Assembly: GCA_944376795.1 (NCBI GenBank)
Contig: CALWDW010000008.1
Coordinates: forward strand, 62,001-126,000
Direction of reading: 5' to 3'
Source: an uncultured Christensenellaceae bacterium
Lineage (GTDB): Bacteria; Bacillota; Clostridia; Christensenellales; UMGS416
Length of the DNA: 64,000 nucleotides
Shown here piece by piece: positions 26,396 to 34,813 of the stretch. Numbering within the stretch: the first letter of the stretch is position 1; every line of letters begins with the position of its first letter. The notes under the pieces were generated by a model. It was given only the letters and a program-made list of their open reading frames with translations. It did no database searches and had not been told where the DNA came from. The position numbers and the translations under genes are program-made.

Positions 26396-26465
26396 TTGAA
26401 AAAACCTCTGGACAAATGACGGCATGTACAAATGCGGCAAGTTTATGCGGTGCTGCCGCACGAAA
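26396..26465 (+). repeat. Dispersed intergenic repeat, copy 1
   Basis: Begins AAAAAACCTCTGGACAAATGAC and continues with CATGTACA ... AAGTTTATGCGGTG; matched by a second copy at 43860-43925. The surrounding gap 26376-26703 has no credible gene; a weak promoter candidate (TTGAAA 26616, 17 bases, TATATG 26639) may drive the MFS gene. Confidence 0.7.
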
Positions 26466-26703
26466 TTTCCATGGCATGGCTTTTGGACAGACAGGAAAGG
26501 TATCCATTGCTTGAGAGCCGACGCGAGGATGGGAGAGGGCCTGGGGAAGCAGGGCAGCTATGAAGAATTTTTTCTGGCTCGTGGGAAATTTTGCCCAAGG
26601 TTTATGTGTCTAATATTGAAAGTGTGGGATGGATTCTCTATATGGCGCCGGCGGACTGTGTGCTACAATACCTCCACCAACCGCACCGAGAGGGTCACCG
26701 CCC

Positions 26704-28110
26704 ATGAGAAAGCTCGAACTCAGCGTATTCCATACCGTACTTCGGGACATCTATACCCCCAAGACCAGCCATGGGAAGGGCCGCCTCATCAGCCTAGGCA
26801 GCGGGCTGATGACTGCCATTTACAACGTCTTTATTACGGGAATCTTCTATACCGGCTTTTTGACGATGTATGGCATCTCCATCACCGGCGCGGGCATTGT
26901 GGCCTATATTCCCGCCATCGCCAGCTGTTTCAGCGTATTTTCCTCTATGATTCTGGAACGGATCAAGAGGCGCAAGCCTATCCTTCTGGCTGCCAAGGTA
27001 TTCTTCTATGCCCTCTATATCCTGGCAACCACGCTGATGCCCCAGTTTGTGTTGGATCCGGATGCCCGGCTGGGATGGTTTGTGGTGATCCTCTTCGTAG
27101 CCCATGCGGTGTATGCTCTGTTCAGCCCCGGCTTCACGCCGTGGTTCTACCGCTTCTATCCCCAGGACAATACCCGGCGGACCCGGTATATTGTCCTCAA
27201 CCAGATCTTTACCTCCATCATGTCCAGCGCCATACTGCTGCTCAGCGGGTTCCTGGCTGATGCGGTGTCCGGCTCGCCCGTCCAGGAGCAGCTGATCCTG
27301 GGTCTGCGCTACTTTGCCTTTGTCCTGGTGCTGGTGGATGTCTGGATGCAGGGCTGCGCTAAGGAGTATCCCTATCCCGATGCGCCCCGGGTCCGGTTCC
27401 GGGAGATCTTCACTTTGCCCTTCCGGTATCGTAAGTTTTTGATGTGCATACTGTTCATGTTCAGTTGGAGCTACATTTCCAATCTCAACAGCAGCGTGTG
27501 GAGCTACCACCTGCTCAACCACATGCATTTCTCCTATACGCTCATCAACACTATGTCCGTGGCCTATACGGTGATTCTCATCCTGACCACCCGTTTCTGG
27601 CAGAGGGCGCTGCGGCGGTTCTCCTGGATCAAGACCTTCGGCATCGCCATGCTGCTGTGGATGCCTACCGAAATCTTGTTTTTCTTCATGACGCAGCACA
27701 CCACCTACCTGTATGTGCCCCTTTGCATTTGGCAGAATGTCATCTTGGTGGGCCTGAATATTTCCTATGCCAATGTATTGTATATGAACCTGCCGGAAGA
27801 AAACTCTACGGCCCACATTGCCTTTTATTCCATTGGGACCAATCTCTTTACCTTCCTAGGGATGCTGACAGGCACCTATGTCAGCGGCATTACGGGGGAC
27901 ACGCCCATGCTGCTGCTGGGCATGGAGGTGTACTCAGTGCAGTTCACGACACTGATGCGGGCGGCGGCCTTCTTGGGCGTTGGGCTCTTCCTGGTGAAGA
28001 AGTGGCGGCTCTTCACCCGGGAGCAGGACATTGCCGAGGTGGAGGCCCAGGATGCATTGGCTGCCCAGCGTCGGGCCGCCGGACGCCGCTGGAGGCTGGG
28101 CCGCAGGTAG
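26704..28110 (+). CDS. MFS transporter, function unknown
   Basis: A 468-residue inner-membrane protein with about 12 hydrophobic spans and MFS layout: two six-helix halves and the cytoplasmic basic loop LERIKRRKPILL after helix 2. The long basic C-terminal tail (RRAAGRRWRLGRR) is cytoplasmic. Substrate is unknown; the beta-helix protein 56 bases downstream suggests uptake of an oligosaccharide or plant-wall fragment (inference). Start at ATG 26704; earlier in-frame ATG lacks a ribosome site. Confidence 0.8.
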   Translation: MRKLELSVFHTVLRDIYTPKTSHGKGRLISLGSGLMTAIYNVFITGIFYTGFLTMYGISITGAGIVAYIPAIASCFSVFSSMILERIKRRKPILLAAKVFFYALYILATTLMPQFVLDPDARLGWFVVILFVAHAVYALFSPGFTPWFYRFYPQDNTRRTRYIVLNQIFTSIMSSAILLLSGFLADAVSGSPVQEQLILGLRYFAFVLVLVDVWMQGCAKEYPYPDAPRVRFREIFTLPFRYRKFLMCILFMFSWSYISNLNSSVWSYHLLNHMHFSYTLINTMSVAYTVILILTTRFWQRALRRFSWIKTFGIAMLLWMPTEILFFFMTQHTTYLYVPLCIWQNVILVGLNISYANVLYMNLPEENSTAHIAFYSIGTNLFTFLGMLTGTYVSGITGDTPMLLLGMEVYSVQFTTLMRAAAFLGVGLFLVKKWRLFTREQDIAEVEAQDALAAQRRAAGRRWRLGRR

Positions 28111-28166
28111 CGCCCGACAGTGACCTTCCGGAGCGGAAGGGATTCCATATCGCAAGGAGGACTTCC

Positions 28167-29258
28167 ATGCAAAGCTCTATGATTGATATCCGTGACTTTG
28201 GCGCCGTGGATGACGGCGTAACCGACTGCTCCGCAGCCATCCAGGCCGCCCTGGACCGGGCGGGGGAGTGCGGGGGATGCGTCTATGTGCCGACAGGCAC
28301 CTTCCTCTGCCACGACCTGACCATGCGGCACCACACCTCTCTCTACGGCCATGCGTCCTGGAGCTTCCGCCACTTTGGCGGCTCGATCCTGAAGCTCAAT
28401 GACGCGAAGGCCCGATGCATCCTGGACATTACGGGGGCCTTCGGCGTTTCGATCACCGGCCTGTCTTTGGACGGCGGGCAGCTGGGCGACGATGTCCATG
28501 GCATCCTGCTGGACAAAGAGGTTCCCAACCTGGAGGAGGAGGACTCCCCGCGGATCGACACCTGCCGGGTGGGGCATTTTTCCGGGGACGCGGTGCATTT
28601 GGAGAAGGCCTGGTGCTTTTCCATCCGCCACAGCATGCTCTGCCACTCCCGCCATGGTCTCTATTTGAAGGGCTGGGACGGCTTTATCCTGGACAACTGG
28701 TTCTCGGGCAACCGGGGCTGGGGAATTTATGCTTGCGACGGCCCTCACAACGCGGCGGTGACCTGCACCGGCAACCGGGTGGAGTGGAACCACGCGGGGG
28801 GCTTTGCCATGCGCAACGCCGTGCACTGGAATATCACGGGCAACTATTTTGATCGTAGCGGCGGCCCGTCGGTGGCCATTCTGGAGGCAAACAATCCCGA
28901 CAACCCCCATAATTACAACCTCACCGTAACGGGGAACATCTTTAACCGCAGCGGCGCCGGCTTTGGCCAGGAGCTGGAGGAGAAATACCTCTGCCATATG
29001 CTGGTCGAGGATACCTACAACCTGACCTGCATGGGTAATACCATGCTCATCGGGGTGGACGACTTTGGCGGCGGAAACCTTTCGCCCTTGTACGGCTACG
29101 TGCTGGACCGGCTGGCCCGCAGCGAGATCCGCGGCACTGTTGGGGACCGGGGCTGCGTCAAGCAGCCTGTCTGGGACAAGGGAGGCCATGGCCAGGGCTT
29201 TGTCCTGGAGTCCGGCAACATCACCGTGACGGACAGCCGGAAAAAGACCGACTGGTAG
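28167..29258 (+). CDS. Right-handed beta-helix (pectate-lyase-like fold) protein
   Basis: A 363-residue protein opening with the DIRDFGAVDDGVTDCSAAIQ motif of the pectate lyase 3/GH28-like superfamily, in which an N-terminal segment caps a parallel beta-helix. Repeated GN-x-(F/V) turns (NNW, GNRVEW, GNYFDRS, GNIFNRS) mark the coils at ~190-300. No signal peptide is present, so it acts in the cytoplasm on an imported sugar. Catalytic residues cannot be assigned with confidence. AAGGAGG lies 6 bases before the ATG; co-transcribed with the MFS gene. Confidence 0.8.
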   Translation: MQSSMIDIRDFGAVDDGVTDCSAAIQAALDRAGECGGCVYVPTGTFLCHDLTMRHHTSLYGHASWSFRHFGGSILKLNDAKARCILDITGAFGVSITGLSLDGGQLGDDVHGILLDKEVPNLEEEDSPRIDTCRVGHFSGDAVHLEKAWCFSIRHSMLCHSRHGLYLKGWDGFILDNWFSGNRGWGIYACDGPHNAAVTCTGNRVEWNHAGGFAMRNAVHWNITGNYFDRSGGPSVAILEANNPDNPHNYNLTVTGNIFNRSGAGFGQELEEKYLCHMLVEDTYNLTCMGNTMLIGVDDFGGGNLSPLYGYVLDRLARSEIRGTVGDRGCVKQPVWDKGGHGQGFVLESGNITVTDSRKKTDW

Positions 29259-29460
29259 GCTCCGGCGGAGGGCGGTTTCCCCCTCCGAATTCCCGATTGC
29301 GGAAACTTGGGGAGGAAGCCGGGAAGCCATCCGCTGCTTTGCACCGCTTGCGCGGGAGGACGGCCTTCTCGGAACGGGGGAAGCCGGTTCTCCCAAGGCT
29401 TTGCCAACTTCCAAGCCTTGGGAGCAGGTTTCTCCGCGGTGCGCCTATTTTGACAGCTTT

Positions 29461-29491
29461 AAGGCGGAGGCTCTCGGGAGCCTCCGCCTTT
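29461..29491. terminator. Terminator between the beta-helix gene and the CDF gene
   Basis: AAGGCGGAGGCTC, TCGG loop, GAGCCTCCGCCTTT. A further inverted repeat, CCCAAGGCTT/AAGCCTTGGG at 29392-29422, lies just upstream. No gene is seen in 29259-29527. Confidence 0.75.
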
Positions 29492-29527
29492 GGCATAGGG
29501 GAAAAGTTTGGTTTGCCCAACCGCAGC

Positions 29528-30718
29528 CTAAGGCGCGGCGTCCTCCAGCTGCTGTGGACTGACTTTATCGATGCGGACCACGGCATAATTGCGCTCATCC
29601 AGGGTACGGACGGCCAGCCGGATGGACGCAATGAGCTCCTGGTCGGTGAGACGGAAGCCATAGGGGGCCTGCACGTCGAAGATAAGGTTGCGATGGGTGG
29701 GGCCATCGGTCATGCGGAAATCGTGGATGGTCAGGCGCGGATCGATCACCTTTACCAGGCTGGCCACCTTCCGGCGCATGGTATTGGTGGCTTCGTCATC
29801 GGTGACGATGGGGTCCATATGAATGACCGCGTCGCAGTTGAATTTCTCCTTAAGCCCCATCTCCGCCAGGTCCACCACGTCGTGGATCTCCTGGATATCC
29901 TCCCGGTTAGAGACCTCAGCGTGGAGGGAGATCATGGTGCGGCCGGGACCATAATTGTGGACCACCAGGTCATGAATGCCCACGATTTGGGGATAGGCCA
30001 ACACGGCCTTCTCGATTTCCCGAACCAAGGATGCCTCCGGCGGCTGGCCCAGCAGGGGCTGCAGCGTGTCCCGGGCGGCCATAAAGCCGCTGTAAAGTAT
30101 GAAGAGCGCCACCGCGCAGCCAACGTAGCCATCCACCATCCAGTCGGAAAAATGGCCGACAAGAATGCCGACAATGACCGTGCTGGTAGCCGTGGCGTCG
30201 CTGATGCTGTCAATGCTGGTGGCCTTCATGGAGACCGAACCAATGTAGCGCCCCAACGCCCGATTGAAGTAGCCCATCCAGAGCTTTACCGCTACGGATG
30301 CGGCGAGAATGGCCACCGAGAGCCAGCTGAAATCCACCTCTTCGGGGTGCAGGATTTTTTCGAAGGAGGAGCTCAGCAGCTCCACCCCCATAACCAGGAT
30401 GGCCAGGGAGACCAAGAGTCCCGCGATATACTCGATTCGGCCATGGCCGAAGGGGTGCTCGCCATCGGCGGGTTTTCCTGCCATACGGAAGCCCACCAGG
30501 GTTACGATGGAAGAGCCGGCGTCTCCCAGGTTATTAAAGGCGTCGGCCGTGACGGAGATGGCTCCGGTAAGGACCCCGGCCAGAAGCTTCCCTACAAAGA
30601 GCAGCAAATTGAGAAGGATCCCCGTCATGCCGCTGAGAACGCCATAGCGCTGGCGGACGGCAGGATTCTTAACGTCTTGGTAGTTTTTGATAAAAATCTT
30701 AGCGATTGATTCGATCAT
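29528..30718 (-). CDS. Cation diffusion facilitator (metal exporter)
   Basis: A 396-residue CDF transporter, exporting Zn2+, Mn2+, Fe2+ or similar in exchange for H+. Six helices lie within ~25-215, with metal-site residues in ADAFNNLGD (helix 2) and DSISDATAT (helix 5), plus the HPFGHGRIEYIAGL loop. The cytoplasmic domain is long (~220-396) and appears to hold two ferredoxin-like units rather than one. The DxxxD rather than HxxxD in helix 2 points away from strict Zn specificity, toward Mn or Fe (inference). The promoter and a structured leader lie upstream. Confidence 0.88.
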   Translation of the reverse strand: MIESIAKIFIKNYQDVKNPAVRQRYGVLSGMTGILLNLLLFVGKLLAGVLTGAISVTADAFNNLGDAGSSIVTLVGFRMAGKPADGEHPFGHGRIEYIAGLLVSLAILVMGVELLSSSFEKILHPEEVDFSWLSVAILAASVAVKLWMGYFNRALGRYIGSVSMKATSIDSISDATATSTVIVGILVGHFSDWMVDGYVGCAVALFILYSGFMAARDTLQPLLGQPPEASLVREIEKAVLAYPQIVGIHDLVVHNYGPGRTMISLHAEVSNREDIQEIHDVVDLAEMGLKEKFNCDAVIHMDPIVTDDEATNTMRRKVASLVKVIDPRLTIHDFRMTDGPTHRNLIFDVQAPYGFRLTDQELIASIRLAVRTLDERNYAVVRIDKVSPQQLEDAAP

Positions 30719-30738
30719 GCTTTACCTCGTCCCGTGGC

Positions 30739-30794
30739 GTGCCGGTGCAGGTTTCTCCATAGGGAGCCATATTCGGTGGGAAAAGTTCCGGCAC
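30739..30794 (-). promoter_or_regulatory. Structured 5' leader of the CDF gene
   Basis: On the minus strand the leader is closed by a perfect GTGCCGG / CCGGCAC stem (30788-30794 with 30739-30745) enclosing ~42 bases that include a CTCC-CTAT-GGAG hairpin. It fills most of the ~80-base leader. It does not match the czcA/NiCo or yybP-ykoY consensus as I know them. Confidence 0.45.
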
Positions 30795-30806
30795 AGTCAT
30801 ATATGT

Positions 30807-30835
30807 AGTATTCCACAGCCTAGTTTCCCTGTCAA
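30807..30835 (-). promoter_or_regulatory. Promoter of the CDF gene
   Basis: Minus strand TTGACA (30830-30835), 17 bases, AATACT (30807-30812). Confidence 0.7.
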
Positions 30836-30876
30836 GGGATGCTGCCAAAGATTAGCGGGGCCTTACCAAATGACGA

Positions 30877-30905
30877 TTGAAAATAAAAGGGGGAAATGCT
30901 ATACT
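30877..30905 (+). promoter_or_regulatory. Promoter of the lipoprotein gene
   Basis: TTGAAA (30877-30882), 17 bases, TATACT (30900-30905), 24 bases before the ATG. Confidence 0.8.
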
Positions 30906-30928
30906 GCTACGGTAAAGGAGGTGCTACC

Positions 30929-31855
30929 ATGCGTCATGAACACCGTACGCTTTGGATATTGCCCGTTTTTCTATCGTTAGCTTTCGTTTTGGTCGGCTGC
31001 GCGCCAACTGCCATTTCCCCAACCCAGCCCCCTGCTTCCAGTCCTGTCACAACGGACGGAACTCCCGCGCCGGAGGCGACCCTGGCAGAGACGGCGACCC
31101 CGGCTCCGGAGGAGACGCTGGCTTCGGAGGCGACCCCGGCGGCGGAGACCACCCCGGCGCCCGAGGAAACGACGGAAGCCGCAGAGACGGCCCCGTCGGA
31201 GGTGACTCCCACCCCGGAAGAGCCTGAGGCGACCCCGGCGGCGGAGACCGACCCCACTCCAGCCCCGGCGGAGACCGCAGTTCCTGTGCCCTCCATGGAA
31301 CCGGAGAACGCCGCAGCCAACTTTAACCGGGATCAGGCGCAGAAGCTCCTGGATATTGCGGCGGAAACCGTGGCCAGTTCGGGGGTGCAGGGGTTCGCGG
31401 GAGACGTCTCCCCGTCGTTCTATTACTGCTTCATCTACCAGGTGCTCAACGAAATGTACTATGATGATTCCGAGATTGATGTCACCGAGGCCGGTGGGGG
31501 CAAGAGCTTCATTGCCCAGGATGCCATGGATTCGCTGTTTACTTGGTTCTTTGCCGAAGGGAATCCGCCGGCGCTGGCCGAGCAAAGCTATTTTACCCCC
31601 AGTACGGAAGGGGATGGCTATGATTTCCACTATTCTGACCGGGGGGATGTGACCCATCGCTTTGACATTGTGACCGTGGAGATGGCCGAGGGCAGCGCGA
31701 ACACCTATCTGCTGACTGCCGACCTGGTCAAGGTGTACTACGGCGAGGAGGGAGAGGCCGCGGCTGACGTCATAGGCCGCTATGCCATTGCGCTGGTGGA
31801 GAGCAAGACCGCGTCCATGGGCTATCTGCTGGATCGTGTGGAGGCAATTAACTAA
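30929..31855 (+). CDS. Predicted lipoprotein with Thr/Pro/Glu-rich linker
   Basis: A 308-residue exported lipoprotein of unknown function. Residues ~1-25 are a lipoprotein signal with lipobox LVGC. Residues ~27-130 are a low-complexity linker of ATPAPEET-type repeats that would span the wall. Residues ~135-308 are a compact domain (FYYCFIYQVLNEMYYDD, then VTHRFDIVTVEM) with no family I recognise. AAAGGAGG at 7 bases from the ATG, own promoter and terminator, so a single-gene unit. Confidence 0.8.
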   Translation: MRHEHRTLWILPVFLSLAFVLVGCAPTAISPTQPPASSPVTTDGTPAPEATLAETATPAPEETLASEATPAAETTPAPEETTEAAETAPSEVTPTPEEPEATPAAETDPTPAPAETAVPVPSMEPENAAANFNRDQAQKLLDIAAETVASSGVQGFAGDVSPSFYYCFIYQVLNEMYYDDSEIDVTEAGGGKSFIAQDAMDSLFTWFFAEGNPPALAEQSYFTPSTEGDGYDFHYSDRGDVTHRFDIVTVEMAEGSANTYLLTADLVKVYYGEEGEAAADVIGRYAIALVESKTASMGYLLDRVEAIN

Positions 31856-31877
31856 CGATTTGGTCCTAAGGGACTTG

Positions 31878-31916
31878 GGGCGGGAATAGGAAGATCCTAT
31901 TCCCCCCTTTGCTTTT
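31878..31916 (+). terminator. Terminator of the lipoprotein gene
   Basis: GGGGCGGGAATAGGA / TCCTATTCCCCCC hairpin followed by TTTGCTTTT. Confidence 0.75.
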
Positions 31917-31942
31917 GGGGCGCACACCGGATGAAAAAAGCC

Positions 31943-31972
31943 TTGCGCTGCGGCGGACGCCTCCCTTATAAT
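31943..31972 (+). promoter_or_regulatory. Promoter of the dehydrogenase pair
   Basis: TTGCGC (31943-31948), 18 bases, TATAAT (31967-31972), 71 bases before the first dehydrogenase. Confidence 0.65.
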
Positions 31973-32043
31973 AAATACATCGTGACAAACGTATAGGGAA
32001 GGGCTGCGGGCCCTTGGATTCTGTATAGCAAAGGAGATGTATC

Positions 32044-32766
32044 ATGCGTACCGCACTGATCACAGGCGCTGACCGCGGGCTGGGGCTGTCTCTGACCCTG
32101 GGCCTGCTGGAGCAGGGCTGGCAGGTGTTTGCCGGCCGGTTTCTTCCGGACTACCGTCTGCTGGATGAGGCCTGCGCCAGGTATCCGCTGCTTCGTCCGG
32201 TGCCGTTGGACGTGTCCTCCCGGCAGTCCATTCTCGACGCCTGCGCCATGGTTCGCCAGGAAACCGAGTATCTGGATATGATCATCAGCAACGCCGCCTA
32301 TATGGGCGGGCCCAACTCCAGCGGCTTCCGGGGAGAGCTCCCCATCGATTATTCGCTGCTGGAATACTCCTTCCGGGTCAATTCCCTGGGGGCGCTGCAG
32401 GTAATGGAAATCTTCCTGCCGCTGGTAGAAGCGGGGGAGATGAAACGCCTCTGCTTTGTCTCCAGCGAGGTTTCCAGCGTTACCATGATGCACCGGGACG
32501 CGGGCTTCCGCTACACCATGACCAAAACGGCGCTGAATGTGGCGGCCCGCATCATGTATAACCAGCTCTTTGAGAAAGGGTACACGTTCCGGCTCTATCA
32601 GCCGGGCTGGATGAAGCGGGTGAACCCCGATGGCAGCCGGGCCGAGGGCGCGGATATCGACCCGGATCTGTCGGCCGGGGAGGCGCTGCGTCAGTTCTTA
32701 GAAGATCGGGAAGACGAGCAGCGCCTGGTGCTGACCGATTACCTGGGCCACGAGTGGGCCTATTGA
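32044..32766 (+). CDS. Short-chain dehydrogenase/reductase
   Basis: A 240-residue SDR oxidoreductase. Seen: nucleotide motif TGADRGLG (residues 7-14), NAA in ISNAAYMGG in place of NNAG, the catalytic Ser region FVSSEVSS, and Tyr-x3-Lys in YTMTK. The C-terminal YLGHEWAY is shared with the next gene. Substrate unknown. AAAGGAG lies 7 bases upstream. Eight bases separate it from the second, related gene. Confidence 0.85.
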   Translation: MRTALITGADRGLGLSLTLGLLEQGWQVFAGRFLPDYRLLDEACARYPLLRPVPLDVSSRQSILDACAMVRQETEYLDMIISNAAYMGGPNSSGFRGELPIDYSLLEYSFRVNSLGALQVMEIFLPLVEAGEMKRLCFVSSEVSSVTMMHRDAGFRYTMTKTALNVAARIMYNQLFEKGYTFRLYQPGWMKRVNPDGSRAEGADIDPDLSAGEALRQFLEDREDEQRLVLTDYLGHEWAY

Positions 32767-32773
32767 GGAGGGT

Positions 32774-33466
32774 ATGATGGATAAGGTTGTCTTTATGACG
32801 GGAATTGCCACCTCCTTTGACGCGGAGCTGGCGCTGGCCTTCCTGCGGGCGGGAGACCGGGTGATCGCCGCCGGGCCCCACTGCCCTGCCGTGCCCCAGG
32901 CCGTCTATGTGCCGTTTGCCCCGCTGTGTGAGGGCGCGGGGGAGGCTCTGTACCAGGCGGTAGCCGGGAAGACACGGAGCCTGGATTATTTTATCGATAC
33001 CAGCAGCGCCCATTTTGCGGGAGAGGATCGCAGGATTACCGACGGGCTCTGTCCGGAGGAGATTATCCAAAGCTTCCGGGCCAATACGCTGGCGCCCATC
33101 CAGGCGCTGGAGGCGCTGCTGCCGCTGCTGGACGCCGGCACGGGCAAACGGCTGGCCTTTATCTCGACCCATGATGCCAGCGTCAACTGGTGCGGAAATA
33201 CCGCGGGATACGGGCCCAGTATGGCCAAGGCGGCTTTGCATAACATCTTGCAGGTGATCAAGAACAAACTCTTTCCTGACGGCTATACTTTCCGGGTGTA
33301 CGATCCGCTGCCGGGGGAGAGCCGTGTCAATCCAGTCACTTCGGCGGCGGGGGCCTATACCTACATTACCCGGGATCGGGCGATTGACGGCCACCAGATC
33401 GAGCGCCGCAATGACGAAAAGCGCCTGGTGATGCGGGATGCATTGGGACGCGAGTGGCCGTGGTAG
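32774..33466 (+). CDS. Degenerate SDR-like paralogue
   Basis: A 230-residue protein related to the preceding dehydrogenase: same strand order, FRANTLAPIQALEALLPLL against FRVNSLGALQVMEIFLPLV, and the same ending (ALGREWPW against YLGHEWAY). The glycine-rich cofactor loop has become TGIATSFD, and the Tyr-x3-Lys pair is now Tyr-x5-Lys (YGPSMAK). It may therefore not bind NAD(P) normally and could be a regulatory or structural partner (inference). Start ATG 32774 or 32777; GGAGGG fits the second better. Confidence 0.8.
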   Translation: MMDKVVFMTGIATSFDAELALAFLRAGDRVIAAGPHCPAVPQAVYVPFAPLCEGAGEALYQAVAGKTRSLDYFIDTSSAHFAGEDRRITDGLCPEEIIQSFRANTLAPIQALEALLPLLDAGTGKRLAFISTHDASVNWCGNTAGYGPSMAKAALHNILQVIKNKLFPDGYTFRVYDPLPGESRVNPVTSAAGAYTYITRDRAIDGHQIERRNDEKRLVMRDALGREWPW

Positions 33467-33502
33467 ACTAGGGAAGGATGGCTCCATACGGGGCAGGGGA
33501 TC

Positions 33503-33531
33503 TTGATTTTTTCCCCGTTGTCGACTACAAT
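33503..33531 (+). promoter_or_regulatory. Promoter of degV
   Basis: TTGATT (33503-33508), 17 bases, TACAAT (33526-33531). Confidence 0.7.
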
Positions 33532-33564
33532 AAGTATTAGGATTCTGTGATAGCGAGGAACGCC

Positions 33565-34431
33565 ATGGCATATGTACTTTGCACCGATAACTGTGCGGAT
33601 CTGCCGATTTCCCTGTATGAGAGCCTGGAGATCCCTACCATTTCTCTGATTTTTACCATCGACGGCGTTGACTACTTTGACAACGGGCGGGATATGGACG
33701 CCCATGCCTTCTACGAGCGGGTGCGGGCCGGGGCTGTTTCCACCACCACGCTGGTCAATACCAACCGGTACATGGAATTCTTCAGCCGCTTCCTTCAGCA
33801 GGGGCAGGATATCCTCTATATGGCTTTTTCTTCGGCACTGAGCGGGTCGTACCAAAGCGCGGTGGCAGCGGCCGAGGCGCTCCGGCCCCGGTTTCCGGAG
33901 AGAACGCTCCGGGTGGTGGATACCAAGGCGGCCTCCATGGGCCAGGGGCTGATGGTCTATACCGCCGCCCAGAAGAAGGCCCAGGGCATGGAGCTGGACG
34001 AACTGGCCGATTGGGTGGAGGCAAACCGTCTCCACTTTGCCCATTGGTTTACCGTGGATGACTTGCATCATCTCCGCCGAGGCGGACGGGTGTCGGGGGC
34101 TGCGGCCTTCTTCGGGTCGATCCTGTCCATCAAGCCGGTGCTGCATGTGGACGACGAGGGACGGCTGATTCCCATGGAGAAGCAGAAGGGACGGAGGCGG
34201 TCCTTGAAAGCCCTGGTGGATCATATGAAGCGCACGGTGATCGACAGCGCCAGCCAGACCGTTATGATCAGCCATGGGGATGTGCTGGAGGATGCGGAGT
34301 ATGTGGCGTCGCTGATTCGCGCCCAGATGCCGGTCAAGGAAATTATCATTAACCACGTGGGTCCGGTGATTGGCGCCCATTCCGGCCCCGGAACCATTGC
34401 GCTGTTTTTCTATGCCACTAGCCGGGATTAG
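33565..34431 (+). CDS. DegV family fatty-acid-binding protein
   Basis: A 288-residue cytosolic DegV protein. The family binds fatty acids and in many Firmicutes presents exogenous fatty acids to the FakA kinase (FakB role). Seen: CTDNCADLP at the N terminus, STTTLVNTNRYMEFF, the FSSALSGSYQSA loop typical of lipid-binding sites, RRGGRVSG, and ISHGD. No fakA lies near. Start moved to ATG 33565 (GAGGA 5 bases upstream); a GTG six codons earlier has no site. A small membrane-protein gene follows after 25 bases. Confidence 0.88.
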   Translation: MAYVLCTDNCADLPISLYESLEIPTISLIFTIDGVDYFDNGRDMDAHAFYERVRAGAVSTTTLVNTNRYMEFFSRFLQQGQDILYMAFSSALSGSYQSAVAAAEALRPRFPERTLRVVDTKAASMGQGLMVYTAAQKKAQGMELDELADWVEANRLHFAHWFTVDDLHHLRRGGRVSGAAAFFGSILSIKPVLHVDDEGRLIPMEKQKGRRRSLKALVDHMKRTVIDSASQTVMISHGDVLEDAEYVASLIRAQMPVKEIIINHVGPVIGAHSGPGTIALFFYATSRD

Positions 34432-34456
34432 GCCGGCGGGGGAAAAGGAGGCTGCC

Positions 34457-34813
34457 ATGCGGCGGTATCCAGGAGAGGGCTTGGCCCTCTGCTTCGGCGT
34501 GAATCTGCTGCTCCACGGGGAGTGGGGCATTCTGGCGGCGGTTTTGTGGCTGCCACAGCTGTGGATTTCGTTCCCGCTTTGGCCCAGCCAGACGGCGTTG
34601 GGGCTGTGGCTGCTGGTGTCCGTGGCGGCTACGGCGCTGGTCCGGTGGAGTGCGGGCTGTGCCAGCCCAGAGGAGGCGCCCCGACCCAATCGGAACCCGT
34701 ATTCCGCCAGCAATGCGCAGATGTTCCCTTCCCTGGTTCCGAAGGCCGCGACGGCCGGCGGGGAACCATCGTTGACGACAGACAGAGAGGAGTGCGACCA
34801 TGGGGCTGATTAA
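34457..34813 (+). CDS. Small membrane protein preceding the SPFH gene
   Basis: A 118-residue protein with two hydrophobic spans at ~10-35 and ~38-65 (LWLPQLWISFPLW; LGLWLLVSVAATALVRW) and a hydrophilic cytoplasmic tail. AAAGGAGG lies 5 bases before the ATG. Its 3' end overlaps the SPFH gene by 14 bases, which suggests translational coupling and a shared role at the membrane. I recognise no family. Confidence 0.65.
   Translation: MRRYPGEGLALCFGVNLLLHGEWGILAAVLWLPQLWISFPLWPSQTALGLWLLVSVAATALVRWSAGCASPEEAPRPNRNPYSASNAQMFPSLVPKAATAGGEPSLTTDREECDHGAD

Noticed and set aside
30739-30794. Known metal riboswitch (NiCo or Mn) before the CDF gene
   Set aside because: The conserved bases of those motifs are not apparent; it is kept only as an unassigned structured leader.
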